The notes: generated by a model not told the origin, from the letters alone. A DNA stretch of 64,000 nt from CBFFRJ01 sp051486985 (GCF_051486985.1 NZ_JAHVDV010000017.1:1-64000); one strand, 5' to 3'; counted from the stretch's first letter, positions 43,905 to 57,127 are shown. Numbers and translations: made by a program.

Positions 43905-43964
43905 AACAGCGCCGCTACAAGACAGCCTCGCCAATGCGGGGCTTATTTATTTCTGGAGGATGTG

Positions 43965-44534
43965 ATGACACTTTTAGAATTGCTGGTACAGGAATTGCCC
44001 AAGCGTGGCGGATGGCCGGATGGATATGATGTGGCCTCTATCAATCATTACGGCTGTGTTTGTTTCTACATCACTAGCCTCAACGGAAACGCTACCGGAT
44101 ATGTGACTGACATACACACATCGGAGAATGGTCGCATGACTCGCGAGCAATACGAAGCAGCACTGGCCGCAGCGAAGAAACCTGTATGGAAAGGTGAGGA
44201 TTTACCGCCGGTTGGGACTGAGTGTGAAACCTTACATTGCTTCGTCGGCTCGGAATGGAAAAGAGTAATCATAAAGTGGAGTGATGAAAATCAATTTCTG
44301 TATGAATGGGTTAGACAGGGGCATCCAGTTCATCACATGTTAGCTTATGTAGGTCAGCATAAATTCCGCCCTATCCGCTCAGAAGCCGATAAGAAGCGCG
44401 ATGAATCCACCAAAGTAATTGCTGACTCATTATTCAAGGATGGTGACTTTGACTACAAAGAATCATTGCGGTTAGCAGGGTTTGTATACGGTGACATAGC
44501 AGCCGGCAAAATCCCCGGCGTCCGCATCGAATAA
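43965..44534 (+). CDS. Modular accessory protein with a WxGxDLPPVG module
   Basis: 189 residues from MTLLELLVQELPKRGGWPDG. The N-terminal half is a known early-region module (GWPDGYDVASINHYG...TREQYEAALAA), then KPVWKGEDLPPVGTECE as in the gene at 42708, ending in an Ea22-like tail. Confidence 0.72.
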   Translation: MTLLELLVQELPKRGGWPDGYDVASINHYGCVCFYITSLNGNATGYVTDIHTSENGRMTREQYEAALAAAKKPVWKGEDLPPVGTECETLHCFVGSEWKRVIIKWSDENQFLYEWVRQGHPVHHMLAYVGQHKFRPIRSEADKKRDESTKVIADSLFKDGDFDYKESLRLAGFVYGDIAAGKIPGVRIE

Positions 44535-44551
44535 CCATCGCATCAACACTG

Positions 44552-44573
44552 ACCGCCTACGGGCGGTTTTTTA
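44552..44573 (+). terminator. Terminator before the HNH gene
   Basis: ACCGCC, loop TACG, GGCGGT with a T run of six. Closes the accessory block; the HNH gene begins 14 bases later. Confidence 0.85.
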
Positions 44574-44586
44574 TTGGAGAAAATTC

Positions 44587-45087
44587 ATGTCTGTTAGCAG
44601 AAAGGAAAACGCATCTTACGAAGAGGTCGCATCTTCCTTTGAATACGACCCATCGACCGGTCTTTTCTACAGAAAGAAGAGCCGGGGCTCATATAGGGGT
44701 TGCTGGACAAAGGGTTCAAAACATAACGCTGGATATAGATTTTTCATCATAAATGGCAAGAGACATTTGGCGCATAGGATTGCATTTTTGCTCTACTACG
44801 GATGTTACCCATCTGGAGTTATCGACCACATAAATGGAATTAAAGATGACAACAGGATAGAGAATCTTCGCGACGTTAGCCAAGCGGAGAACATGAAGAA
44901 TCAAAAGATAGTCCTTGAAAGGAAGAGTAAGTTTTCTGGATGTTTTTTATCTTCAAGAAAAAACAAATGGAGGGCTGAGGCAAGAATAAATAGTAAGAGA
45001 TTTGGCCTTGGAACGTTCGAAACAAAAGAAGAGGCACATGAGGCTTACATGCTCTTTATGAAAACAAAATTCACCTCGACGAATTAA
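44587..45087 (+). CDS. Free-standing HNH homing endonuclease with AP2 domain
   Basis: 166 residues. HNH core about 60-105: LAHRIAFLLYYGCYPSGVIDH followed by INGIKDDNRIENLRDVS; then AP2-like DNA-binding part about 118-160 (FSGCFLSSRKNKWRAEARI, FGLGTFETKEEA). More AT-rich than its neighbours and placed between a terminator and xis, as expected of a mobile intron-type nuclease gene. Confidence 0.9.
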   Translation: MSVSRKENASYEEVASSFEYDPSTGLFYRKKSRGSYRGCWTKGSKHNAGYRFFIINGKRHLAHRIAFLLYYGCYPSGVIDHINGIKDDNRIENLRDVSQAENMKNQKIVLERKSKFSGCFLSSRKNKWRAEARINSKRFGLGTFETKEEAHEAYMLFMKTKFTSTN

Positions 45088-45105
45088 TTTTCCCGGAGAT
45101 AACCA

Positions 45106-45348
45106 ATGAATGACGTGTCTTTAGTTGTCCCCAATGAATGGGTGACAGAGCAAAAGCTGACTGAGCTAACCGGATTGCGCCCGGGTACGATAGAGGCGGC
45201 ACGTAAAAAATCATGGCTTGTCGGCAGGGAGTATCTTCACATCGCCCCGGATGGCGAGCCCAAGCCAAACAGCGAATGCATGTACAACCGCAAGGCTATT
45301 GATCAATGGGTCGAGAGCTTCAGAAAAAAACAGCCAGGTGCGCGTTGA
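45106..45348 (+). CDS. xis: Excisionase Xis
   Basis: 80 residues: a small MerR-like winged helix (EWVTEQKLTELTGLRPGTIEAARKKSWLVG) ending in a basic tail (FRKKQPGAR). Lies 49 bases before int. Directs the integrase towards excision. Confidence 0.85.
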   Translation: MNDVSLVVPNEWVTEQKLTELTGLRPGTIEAARKKSWLVGREYLHIAPDGEPKPNSECMYNRKAIDQWVESFRKKQPGAR

Positions 45349-45396
45349 TGATGAACCGTTTATTCTTAACACGCTCTTGGGCGTCAGGAGGGTTGT

Positions 45397-46686
45397 ATGA
45401 GTAAGTCATACCCAACAGGCGTTGAAAACCACGGCGGATCACTTCGCATATGGTTCATTTATGAAGGACGGAGGGTAAGAGAGAATCTGGGAGTAGCCGA
45501 CACCCCAAAGAACAGAAAGATGGCTGGAGAACTCCGGGCGTCGATAAGCTTCGAAATTAAAACCGGCAGATTCAATTATGCGGCGCAATTTCCCAACTCC
45601 CCTAACCTGTCCAGGTTCGGCGTTGCAGAAAGGCAGATTACGGTTTCAGAGCTTTCGGCACGGTGGCTGGAGCTGAAGAAGGTAGAAATATGCTCCAATG
45701 CTCACGGTCGATACCGCTCAGTGATGAGGAACATGCTACCGAGGCTGGGTCCATCTCGCATGGTTTCATCGTTCACCAAGGAAGACATGATGAACATACG
45801 CCGGGAACTGTTGACCGGATATCAGATACTGAAGAAGGGTCATACCACGCCGGTAAAAGGTCGCTCAGTGCCTACTGTAAACAATTACATGGGCGTGGTG
45901 TATGGGCTGTTTCAGTTTGCGATTGATGGTGGGTATATAAAGGAAAGCCCGTTCAATGGCATGGCACCGCTCAAGAAGTCACGGCCTGAACCTGACCCGC
46001 TGACAACTGATGAGTTTACCCGGCTGATTGATGCTTTCAGGCATCAGCAGGTGAAAAACATGTGGTCACTTGCGGTTTATACCGGATTGCGGCACGGTGA
46101 GCTTGTTTCTCTTGCATGGGAAGACATCGACCTGGTGCAGGGAACCATTACGGTTTCGCGCAACCACACTCTCACGAATGAGTTTACGTTTCCCAAAACT
46201 GAGGCCGGGACGGACAGGAAGGTTTATCTGGTAGACGCTGCAATACGGGTGCTGAGAAACCAGGCTGAGATGACAAGGCTTGGGGCTACGCAGGAGGTAG
46301 AGGTGAAAACGAGGGAGTACGGACGGTCGGTAATGCATCAATGCACATTTGTCTTTAATCCGAAGATTAGTGCGTTAAACGGTCGCTCTGGGAATCACTA
46401 CTCGGTTAGCTCAATAAACCAGGTATGGAGGGAGGCCTTAAAAAGGGCTGGACTGAGGCACCGCAATGCTTATCAGTCCAGGCACACCTATGCATGCTGG
46501 TCGTTGTCTGCGGGAGCTAACCCGAACTTTATAGCAAACCAAATGGGGCATGCGGATGCTCAGATGGTTTACAAAGTTTATGGCAGATGGATGGCTGATA
46601 ACAATCTGGATCAGATCGCAATTCTTAACCAGAAATTATCAAGTTTTGCCCCACCCATGCCCCATGCAGTTGGATCGAACCAGTAA
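45397..46686 (+). CDS. int: Tyrosine integrase
   Basis: 429 residues. Catalytic residues Arg232 (YTGLRHGE), His359-region triad HRNAYQSRHTY (Arg362), His385 (MGHAD) and Tyr395 (VYKVYGRW). N-terminal arm-binding domain of the DUF3596 type (GVENHGGSLRIWFIYEGRRV). The stop lies 36 bases before the attR core. The 3' coding end includes one copy of the 16-bp terminal repeat (encoding APPMPH). Confidence 0.96.
   Translation: MSKSYPTGVENHGGSLRIWFIYEGRRVRENLGVADTPKNRKMAGELRASISFEIKTGRFNYAAQFPNSPNLSRFGVAERQITVSELSARWLELKKVEICSNAHGRYRSVMRNMLPRLGPSRMVSSFTKEDMMNIRRELLTGYQILKKGHTTPVKGRSVPTVNNYMGVVYGLFQFAIDGGYIKESPFNGMAPLKKSRPEPDPLTTDEFTRLIDAFRHQQVKNMWSLAVYTGLRHGELVSLAWEDIDLVQGTITVSRNHTLTNEFTFPKTEAGTDRKVYLVDAAIRVLRNQAEMTRLGATQEVEVKTREYGRSVMHQCTFVFNPKISALNGRSGNHYSVSSINQVWREALKRAGLRHRNAYQSRHTYACWSLSAGANPNFIANQMGHADAQMVYKVYGRWMADNNLDQIAILNQKLSSFAPPMPHAVGSNQ
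46650..46665. repeat. Right copy of the 16-bp terminal repeat, candidate integrase arm site
   Basis: CCCACCCATGCCCCAT inside the end of int, matching 6596-6611. A second TGCCCCA lies directly before it (46647-46653), giving a tandem look. Confidence 0.55.
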
Positions 46687-46715
46687 ACGCATTTAAATAC
46701 AGTAACTTAACTCTA

Positions 46716-47036
46716 TTAAACTTGCATGTTCATCACTTCCTGATACGCAGACACCAACTTGTTGCGCACCTGGATGCCCATTTGCAGCGAAATGGATGAT
46801 TTTTGCAGATCGGTCATCACGTCATTTAACGCAACGCCCGGCTCACCGAGGGTGAATTTTTCAGCCTGAGTGCGCGCAGCGTTTTGCGTGTCGCTGATCC
46901 GATCCAGCGCGGCATGCAATTGCCCGGCAAAACTGACGTTTTGCACGCTGTCGGCGTTGTCAACGCTTTGATTTTTCGCGATTCCTGCCGTCGCCTGCAG
47001 CTGACTGACAACGCTTTCAATACCCTGTACTGCCAT
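46716..47036 (-). CDS. fliE: Flagellar hook-basal body protein FliE, with phage-supplied 3' end
   Basis: 106 residues from [18 protein letters not shown]; the upstream open frame is unsupported. FliE joins the MS ring to the proximal rod. Its last codons come from the prophage side of attR (GTG ATG AAC ATG CAA GTT TAA), yet still encode VMNMQV. The gene has lost its own terminator and now converges with int at 29 bases distance. Confidence 0.95.
   Translation of the reverse strand: MAVQGIESVVSQLQATAGIAKNQSVDNADSVQNVSFAGQLHAALDRISDTQNAARTQAEKFTLGEPGVALNDVMTDLQKSSISLQMGIQVRNKLVSAYQEVMNMQV
46723..46735. repeat. attR core within the 3' end of fliE
   Basis: TGCATGTTCATCA, identical to 6462-6474. 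Bases left of it are phage-derived and supply the present fliE stop (TAA at 46716-46718). Confidence 0.87.
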
Positions 47037-47263
47037 GGATTTTCCCCGGATGGTTTGATACCTGGACAAGACTACCAGTTTGTCAATGCGATAATGGCGG
47101 TAAATAACGATAAAAAACCAGGTTATTTGAAGCATAGAAAATTCCGAATCATCAAATAATGGCACTGCCATGTTAATGGTCAAATGTCGAGTTTGCCGAC
47201 CCGGGAGTCTGTTTTGCTTCACTACTCAAATAACAACATCCACCCTGAGTTAAGAGGTGCACA
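47037..47263. promoter_or_regulatory. Divergent fliE / fliF control region
   Basis: 227 bases between divergent genes. By family knowledge it should hold FlhDC-activated class 2 promoters for both sides; no clear FlhDC box was picked out by eye. Confidence 0.5.
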
Positions 47264-50648
<3,385 letters not shown>

Positions 50649-50649
<1 letters not shown>

Positions 50650-52019
50650 TGACCACACGTCTGAACCGTTGGCTGAATACGCTGGATACCTTTGAAGCCC
50701 GGATGGCGCAACTGCCCTCCGTGCGTCGTTATGGTCGCCTGACCCGTGCGACCGGTCTGGTGCTGGAAGCGACAGGCCTGCAGTTGCCGCTGGGTGCAAC
50801 CTGCATTATTGAGCGTCATGACAAAGGTGAAATGACGGAAGTCGAAAGCGAAGTTGTCGGCTTTAACGGTCAGCGTCTCTTCCTGATGCCGCTTGAAGAG
50901 GTGGAAGGTATTTTACCTGGCGCACGCGTTTATGCCCGCAGCGCCTCTGCGGATGGTCTGCACAGCGGCAAACAACTGCCTCTCGGCCCCGCTCTGCTTG
51001 GCCGTGTGCTTGACGGTGCGGGTAAACCGCTTGATGGCCTCCCCTCCCCGGACACCACTGAAACCGGCGCGCTTATCACCCAGCCGGTAAACCCGCTCCA
51101 GCGTACGGCTATCGAACACGTGCTTGATACCGGCGTGCGCGCTATCAATGCGCTGCTGACCGTTGGCCGTGGTCAGCGTATGGGCCTGTTTGCGGGTTCC
51201 GGGGTCGGTAAAAGCGTGCTGCTCGGCATGATGGCGCGTTACACCGAAGCTGACGTAATTGTCGTCGGGCTGATTGGTGAGCGTGGACGTGAAGTAAAAG
51301 ATTTCATTGAGAACATCCTGGGGGCTGAAGGCCGTGCACGTTCGGTCGTCATTGCCGCCCCTGCGGATGTCTCTCCTTTATTACGTATGCAGGGCGCGGC
51401 CTACGCTACGCGCATCGCCGAGGATTTTCGCGATCGCGGTCAGCACGTCTTGCTGATTATGGACTCCCTGACCCGTTACGCCATGGCCCAGCGTGAAATC
51501 GCGCTCGCCATCGGTGAACCGCCTGCAACCAAAGGCTATCCGCCGTCGGTATTCGCCAAACTGCCAGCCCTCGTTGAACGTGCGGGCAATGGCGTCAGCG
51601 GTGGCGGCTCGGTAACGGCGTTTTACACCGTTCTGACCGAAGGTGATGACCAGCAGGATCCGATTGCCGACTCCGCGCGCGCCATCCTTGATGGACATAT
51701 CGTCTTGTCACGCCGTCTTGCCGAAGCGGGTCACTATCCGGCTATCGACATTGAGGCGTCCATCAGCCGTGCCATGACCGCGCTGATTACGGAAAAACAT
51801 TACGCGCGGGTCAGAAATTTCAAGCAGTTGTTATCAAGTTTCCAGCGCAACCGCGACCTGGTAAGCGTAGGTGCCTATGCGCGCGGCAGCGATCCGATGC
51901 TGGATAAAGCCATCGCACTGTGGCCCCAACTGGAAGCGTTTTTGCAGCAAGGTATTTTTGAACGTGCAGGATGGGAAGATTCTGTTCAGTCCCTTGAACT
52001 TATCTTCCCGACGGTCTAA
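50649..52019 (+). CDS. fliI: Flagellar export ATPase FliI
   Basis: 456 residues from [16 protein letters not shown]; the ORF is open 10 codons upstream inside fliH. Walker [16 protein letters not shown], Walker [13 protein letters not shown]. Forms the hexamer energising export. Confidence 0.97.
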
Positions 52020-52040
52020 TCCACCTGGAGAGCGACGATC

Positions 52041-52484
52041 ATGACGCAAAATAGCGCGTTAACGACGCTAAAGGATCTGGCAGAAAAAGAAGTAGAAGAC
52101 GCGGCACTGAAGCTTGGAGAAATGCGCCGCGGTTGTCAGCAAGCGGAAGAGCAGCTGCGTATGCTGATGGATTATCAGCATGAGTACCGTAATAACCTCA
52201 ATACCGACATGAGTCACGGGATTGATGCTCAGCGCTGGCAAAACTATCAGCAATTTATTCTGACGCTGGAAAAAGCCATCGAACAACACCGTCAGCAGTT
52301 AGCGCAGTGGTCCCAGAAAGTGGACAGCGCCCTGGACTGCTGGCGAGAGAAAAAGCAACGCCTTCAGGCCTGGCAGACGTTGCAGGACAGACAGGCAGCC
52401 GCCCTTCTTCAGGCGGAAAACCGACTCGATCAAAAGAAAATGGATGAATTTGCCCAGCGCGCATCCCAGAGGAAATTTGAATGA
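52041..52484 (+). CDS. fliJ: Flagellar export chaperone FliJ
   Basis: 147 residues, an antiparallel coiled coil throughout. Links FliI to FlhA and shuttles chaperones. Overlaps the fliK start by four bases. Confidence 0.95.
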   Translation: MTQNSALTTLKDLAEKEVEDAALKLGEMRRGCQQAEEQLRMLMDYQHEYRNNLNTDMSHGIDAQRWQNYQQFILTLEKAIEQHRQQLAQWSQKVDSALDCWREKKQRLQAWQTLQDRQAAALLQAENRLDQKKMDEFAQRASQRKFE

Positions 52485-53716
52485 TCACCCTGCAAACAAT
52501 GCTTACAACAGATGGGGATGCAACCGCAGGAAGCCTTAGCGGGAAAGCAGGCGGCGACGCAGCCCAGGATTTTCTTGCCCTGCTTGCCGGAGCGCTCGGC
52601 GGTGTAAACGCGGCCGGTGAAGATGCCGGTGCGACGCTTTCACTGACGGACCTGCAAAATGCGGGAGGAAAATCTGCGAAGAATCTGCGTGCGCTTGTTG
52701 CTGATAACACCGGCACACCGGCGCAAAAGCTGGCTGCATTGCTGGCCCGCGAGACATCAGACGCAGCGTCGCTGTCAGCCGATGAATCCGTCCAGATGCA
52801 GCATTTGTTGTCGGGTCTCTCGCCGACCGCGAAGAGTGATGTCCTTGCTGCGCTGACCAAAAACAGCAAGAGCAGCGATGACACGAAAACCACATTAAGT
52901 GACGAAGAGATGTCCGGCCTGAGTGCATTGATGGCGATGTTGCCTCATCAGCAAACGGCCCAGCTGACGCCGAAAGTCCAGACCACTGACGCCTCCGTGA
53001 GCGCCACAGTGGCGGCCTCCGGCACCCCTAATGCCTCCTCTCTGACCGGTAAAAACAGCGATCTCTCCGGACTTGCGACCCAGTCAAAAGCAGAGGGTGC
53101 ACAAACGCAGCAAACCTTCTCCTCTCTGGATGATGCATTCCAGTCGGCCGCTGCTCTGGCGGTAAAGAAAGAGGCGGATAGTGCCAGCCAGACGGTGAAC
53201 ACAACCACCAGCCTTGCGCCGGTCATCAGCCAGGCATCATCAGCCCAGGCCAGCGCCCCGGTGTCGGCCGCGGTACTCAGCGCACCGCTTGGCAGCAATG
53301 AATGGCAACAGACATTGAGCCAGCATGTGACCCTCTTCACCCGTCAGGGGCAGCAAAACGCCGAACTGCATCTGCACCCGGAAGAGTTGGGCAAAATTCA
53401 AATCTCGCTTAAAATTGATGATAACAATATGGCGCAGTTGCAGATGGTGTCACAGCATAGCCATGTGCGCCAGGCGCTGGAAGCGGCCCTGCCCACCCTG
53501 CGCACCTCTCTGGCGGAAAGCGGGATCCAGTTGGGCCAGAGTAATATCAGCAGCGAAAGCTTTGCGGGTCAGCAGCACGCTTTCTCCGATCAACAACAGT
53601 CATCCCGGTCAGGCCGCAGCACGCCTTTTGCCACTGAAGATGATGAGCCGCTGATTACTCCGGCAAGCCTGCAATCTGCGGCTCGTGGTAACAGTGCGGT
53701 TGATATCTTTGCCTAA
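52481..53716 (+). CDS. fliK: Hook-length control protein FliK
   Basis: 411 residues: poorly conserved Ala/Ser/Thr-rich N-terminal ruler and conserved C-terminal domain ([21 protein letters not shown], about 285-370) that switches FlhB specificity. Confidence 0.95.
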   Translation: MITLQTMLTTDGDATAGSLSGKAGGDAAQDFLALLAGALGGVNAAGEDAGATLSLTDLQNAGGKSAKNLRALVADNTGTPAQKLAALLARETSDAASLSADESVQMQHLLSGLSPTAKSDVLAALTKNSKSSDDTKTTLSDEEMSGLSALMAMLPHQQTAQLTPKVQTTDASVSATVAASGTPNASSLTGKNSDLSGLATQSKAEGAQTQQTFSSLDDAFQSAAALAVKKEADSASQTVNTTTSLAPVISQASSAQASAPVSAAVLSAPLGSNEWQQTLSQHVTLFTRQGQQNAELHLHPEELGKIQISLKIDDNNMAQLQMVSQHSHVRQALEAALPTLRTSLAESGIQLGQSNISSESFAGQQHAFSDQQQSSRSGRSTPFATEDDEPLITPASLQSAARGNSAVDIFA

Positions 53717-53731
53717 ACGCCAGAGGTAGCA

Positions 53732-53784
53732 TGATTATCCCCGTCTTTTCCACCCTTTGACGCGAACAGGACACGGGATAATCA
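53732..53784. repeat. Inverted repeat between fliK and fliL
   Basis: TGATTATCCC (53732-53741) and GGGATAATCA (53775-53784) form a perfect 10-bp stem with a 33-base loop. No T run follows, so it looks more like an mRNA stability or processing element than a terminator. Confidence 0.5.
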
Positions 53785-53820
53785 GCCTATCAGCAGTACC
53801 TAACAGGAAGCATGTATCAG

Positions 53821-54297
53821 ATGACTGACACCGCTATAACCAAAAAACGTAAGCGTTCAATCTGGATCCCGCTGTTGGTGTTAATCACCCTTGCTGCATG
53901 TGCCACGGCGGGCTATAGCTACTGGCGCATGCAACAGCACCCGGATTCGGATGCCAAAGCAGAAGCCGAAGCGCCACCACCGCCCCCGGCACCGGTCTTT
54001 TTCGCTCTGGATACTTTTACGGTCAATCTGGGCGATGCGGATCGTGTGTTGTACATCGGTATCACGCTGCGTCTGAAAGATGACCTGACGCGCGCAAGGC
54101 TGAGTGAGTATCTGCCGGAAGTTCGCAGCCGTTTGCTGCTGCTCTTCTCCCGTCAGGATGCGTCACAGCTAGCAACCAATGAGGGGAAAGAAAAACTTTC
54201 CGCCTCGATTAAAGAAGCGCTCGCAGCACCGTTAGTGCCAGGACAGCCGAAACAGGAAGTCACTGACGTGCTTTATACAGCTTTCATTTTGCGGTAA
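53821..54297 (+). CDS. fliL: Flagellar basal body protein FliL
   Basis: 158 residues from [20 protein letters not shown]. One transmembrane segment (about 16-36) then a stomatin-like periplasmic domain. Supports stators under load. The ATG at 53812 (MYQ extension) has the nearer AGGA and cannot be excluded. Four bases before fliM. Confidence 0.93.
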   Translation: MTDTAITKKRKRSIWIPLLVLITLAACATAGYSYWRMQQHPDSDAKAEAEAPPPPPAPVFFALDTFTVNLGDADRVLYIGITLRLKDDLTRARLSEYLPEVRSRLLLLFSRQDASQLATNEGKEKLSASIKEALAAPLVPGQPKQEVTDVLYTAFILR

Positions 54298-54301
54298 AGA
54301 C

Positions 54302-55306
54302 ATGGGCGATAGCATTCTTTCTCAGGCCGAAATCGATGCGCTGCTCAATGGAGACAGCGATAAGAGTGATGATCCGAAACCGGGTGTAGGTGGCGACACG
54401 GATATTCGCCCCTATGACCCTAATACCCAGCGTCGTGTCGTTCGTGAGCGACTGCAGGCGCTGGAGATCATCAACGAACGTTTCGCGCGTCAGTTCCGTA
54501 TGGGGCTGTTCAACCTGTTGCGTCGTAGCCCGGATATTACCGTCGGTGCCATTCGCATTCAGCCGTACCATGAGTTTGCGCGTAACTTACCCGTACCCAC
54601 TAACCTTAACCTTATCCATCTCAAACCGTTGCGCGGGACCGGACTCTTTGTCTTCTCTCCAAGCCTTGTGTTTATTGCCGTGGATAACCTGTTTGGTGGT
54701 GACGGACGTTTTCCGACGAAAGTGGAAGGTCGTGAGTTCACCCACACTGAGCAGCGCGTCATTAACCGTATGCTGAAGCTGGCGCTGGAAGGCTACAGTG
54801 ACGCATGGAAAGCGATTCACCCGCTGGATGTTGAGTACGTTCGTTCAGAGATGCAGGTGAAATTTACCAATATCACCACCTCCCCTAACGATATTGTTGT
54901 CAACACGCCGTTCCATGTGGAAATTGGCAACCTGACCGGTGAATTTAATATTTGTTTGCCTTTTAGCATGATCGAACCGTTGCGCGAAGTGCTGGTGAAC
55001 CCGCCGCTGGAGAACTCCCGTTCTGAAGATCAGAACTGGCGTGATAACCTGGTTCGCCAGGTGCAGCACTCCGAACTGGAGCTGATTGCTAATTTTGCTG
55101 ATATATCACTGCGACTGTCGCAGATACTTAAGCTCAAACCCGGTGATGTCCTGCCGATCGATAAACCCGATCGCATCATTGCGCATGTGGACGGAGTGCC
55201 TGTACTCACCAGCCAGTACGGCACGCTTAACGGTCAGTACGCCTTGCGTGTCGAGCATTTGATAAACCCGATTTTGAATTCGCTGAATGAGGAACAGCCC
55301 AAATGA
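54302..55306 (+). CDS. fliM: Motor switch protein FliM
   Basis: 334 residues. N-terminal CheY-binding motif MGDSILSQAEIDALLNG, middle GGXG-type core (DNLFGGDGRFPT), and C-terminal SpoA domain. Overlaps fliN by four bases. Confidence 0.98.
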   Translation: MGDSILSQAEIDALLNGDSDKSDDPKPGVGGDTDIRPYDPNTQRRVVRERLQALEIINERFARQFRMGLFNLLRRSPDITVGAIRIQPYHEFARNLPVPTNLNLIHLKPLRGTGLFVFSPSLVFIAVDNLFGGDGRFPTKVEGREFTHTEQRVINRMLKLALEGYSDAWKAIHPLDVEYVRSEMQVKFTNITTSPNDIVVNTPFHVEIGNLTGEFNICLPFSMIEPLREVLVNPPLENSRSEDQNWRDNLVRQVQHSELELIANFADISLRLSQILKLKPGDVLPIDKPDRIIAHVDGVPVLTSQYGTLNGQYALRVEHLINPILNSLNEEQPK

Positions 55307-55722
55307 GTGATATGAACAATCCGTCCGATGACAACAACAATGCAATGGACGATCTGTGGGCTGACGCGTTAAACGAACAAAAAACCACCACCAGCGGCAA
55401 CAAAAGCCCTGTAGATGCCGTGTTCCAGCAACTGGGCGGTGGTGATGTCAGCGGCAGTCTTCAGGATATCGATCTGATTATGGATATCCCGGTCAAACTG
55501 ACTGTCGAACTGGGCCGCACCCGGATGACCATTAAAGAGCTGCTGCGTCTGACGCAGGGGTCAGTGGTCGCCCTGGACGGTCTGGCCGGTGAGCCTCTGG
55601 ATATTTTGATCAACGGTTACCTTATCGCGCAGGGTGAGGTTGTGGTGGTGGCAGATAAATACGGTGTTCGTATTACCGATATCATCACCCCGACCGAACG
55701 TATGCGCCGTCTGAGCCGCTAA
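55303..55722 (+). CDS. fliN: Motor switch protein FliN
   Basis: 139 residues. Acidic variable N-terminus, then the SpoA domain (DIPVKLTVELGRTRMTIKELLRL, EPLDILINGYLIAQGEVVVV) of the C-ring base. Confidence 0.97.
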   Translation: MSDMNNPSDDNNNAMDDLWADALNEQKTTTSGNKSPVDAVFQQLGGGDVSGSLQDIDLIMDIPVKLTVELGRTRMTIKELLRLTQGSVVALDGLAGEPLDILINGYLIAQGEVVVVADKYGVRITDIITPTERMRRLSR

Positions 55723-55730
55723 GTCCCGAT

Positions 55731-56105
55731 ATGAAAACCCAGGCCACGGTGACACAACCGTCTGCCGTACCCGGTTCGCCACTGCTGCAAGTCAGTGGCG
55801 CACTGGTGCTGATTATTGCCCTGATACTCGCTGCGGCCTGGATTGCCAAACGCACCGGCTTTGCGGGTAAAAACGCAGGCGCTCGCGGGTTGAAAATCAG
55901 CGCCAGTACCTCCGTTGGCCCGCGCGAGCGAGTGGTCATCGTCGATGTCGATGATGCGCGACTGGTACTGGGGGTCACGGCCGGGCAAATCAATCTGCTT
56001 CATAAACTGCCTCCTGCACCTGTCGAACCTGAGAAGGTGAACGAGAAGACCCCGGACTTTCAGTCCGTGATGAAGAATTTGCTTAAGCGTTCCGGGAGAT
56101 CCTGA
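55731..56105 (+). CDS. fliO: Flagellar export protein FliO
   Basis: 124 residues, one transmembrane segment (about 24-44) and a cytoplasmic domain. Helps FliP ring assembly. Its stop overlaps the fliP start by one base. Confidence 0.92.
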   Translation: MKTQATVTQPSAVPGSPLLQVSGALVLIIALILAAAWIAKRTGFAGKNAGARGLKISASTSVGPRERVVIVDVDDARLVLGVTAGQINLLHKLPPAPVEPEKVNEKTPDFQSVMKNLLKRSGRS

Positions 56106-56842
56106 TGCGCCGTTTGTTACCTTTCGCGCTGGCCGGCTTAGGCCTGGTCGCCCCTGCCGCTTTTGCCCAGCTTCCCGGACTCGTCAGCCAACCCCTCGCA
56201 GGCGGAGGCCAGACCTGGTCTTTACCGGTGCAGACGCTGGTTTTTATCACCTCCCTGACCTTCCTGCCCGCCATTTTGCTGATGATGACCAGTTTCACTC
56301 GCATCATTATCGTCTTTGGCCTGCTGCGAAATGCGCTGGGTACGCCTTCTGCGCCGCCAAACCAGGTATTGCTCGGACTGGCGCTGTTTCTGACCTTTTT
56401 TATTATGTCTCCGGTCATCGATAAAATTTATACCGAGGCCTATCAGCCTTTCACTGAGAGCAAGATTTCGGTGGATGTGGCACTGGAGCGCGGGGCACAG
56501 CCGCTGCGTGAATTTATGATGCGCCAGACCCGCGAAGCTGACCTTGCGCTCTTTGCCCGTCTGGCAAACAGCCCGCCAATTCAGGGCCCTGAAGCCGTGC
56601 CGATGCGGATACTGCTCCCCGCCTATGTGACCAGCGAACTGAAGACGGCGTTTCAGATTGGCTTTACCATTTTTATTCCGTTTCTGATTATTGATCTGGT
56701 TATCGCCAGCGTGCTGATGGCGCTCGGGATGATGATGGTGCCTCCGGCCACCATTGCGTTGCCCTTTAAGCTGATGCTGTTTGTGCTGGTGGACGGATGG
56801 CAACTGCTGGTCGGTTCACTGGCCCAGAGCTTTTACAGTTAG
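56105..56842 (+). CDS. fliP: Export gate protein FliP
   Basis: 245 residues with a cleavable signal peptide ([22 protein letters not shown]) and four further membrane helices. The core pore-forming subunit with FliQ and FliR. Confidence 0.97.
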   Translation: MRRLLPFALAGLGLVAPAAFAQLPGLVSQPLAGGGQTWSLPVQTLVFITSLTFLPAILLMMTSFTRIIIVFGLLRNALGTPSAPPNQVLLGLALFLTFFIMSPVIDKIYTEAYQPFTESKISVDVALERGAQPLREFMMRQTREADLALFARLANSPPIQGPEAVPMRILLPAYVTSELKTAFQIGFTIFIPFLIIDLVIASVLMALGMMMVPPATIALPFKLMLFVLVDGWQLLVGSLAQSFYS

Positions 56843-56851
56843 GAGTAAAGA

Positions 56852-57121
56852 ATGACACCCGAATCAGTCATGATGATGGGCACCGAGGCCATGAAAGTGG
56901 CGCTTGCCCTCGCTGCCCCGCTCCTGCTTATCGCGCTGGTGACCGGTCTTATCATCAGTATCCTGCAGGCTGCGACCCAGATTAACGAAATGACGCTGTC
57001 ATTCATTCCAAAAATCATCGCGGTATTCGTGGCGATCATCGTTGCCGGCCCGTGGATGCTGAACCTGCTGCTGGATTACATGCGCTCCCTGTTTACTAAC
57101 CTGCCGTACATCATCGGGTAA
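56852..57121 (+). CDS. fliQ: Export gate protein FliQ
   Basis: 89 residues, two membrane helices joined by the conserved loop (QAATQINEMTLSFIPK). Confidence 0.97.
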   Translation: MTPESVMMMGTEAMKVALALAAPLLLIALVTGLIISILQAATQINEMTLSFIPKIIAVFVAIIVAGPWMLNLLLDYMRSLFTNLPYIIG

Positions 57122-57127
57122 GCGGCA

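Larger units (their letters stand above)
6462..46735. mobile_element. Intact-looking lambdoid prophage with P22/Sf6-type virion genes, inserted in the 3' end of fliE
   Basis: About 40.3 kb between two copies of the core TGCATGTTCATCA. It carries integrase, excisionase, an immunity region, replication genes, a nin region, Q, a lysis cassette, packaging, head and short-tail genes, and a tailspike. Every module expected of a temperate podovirus is present without an obvious frameshift. Control genes are lambda type; virion genes are P22/Sf6 type. Inducibility cannot be judged from sequence alone. Confidence 0.95.

Noticed and set aside
43814..44029. 71-codon frame between two accessory genes
   Set aside because: Overlaps both neighbours in another frame and lacks a ribosome-binding site.
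6462..46735. CRISPR array or tRNA gene within the window
   Set aside because: Looked for repeat-spacer patterns and tRNA cloverleaf ends at the att sites and elsewhere; none was seen.
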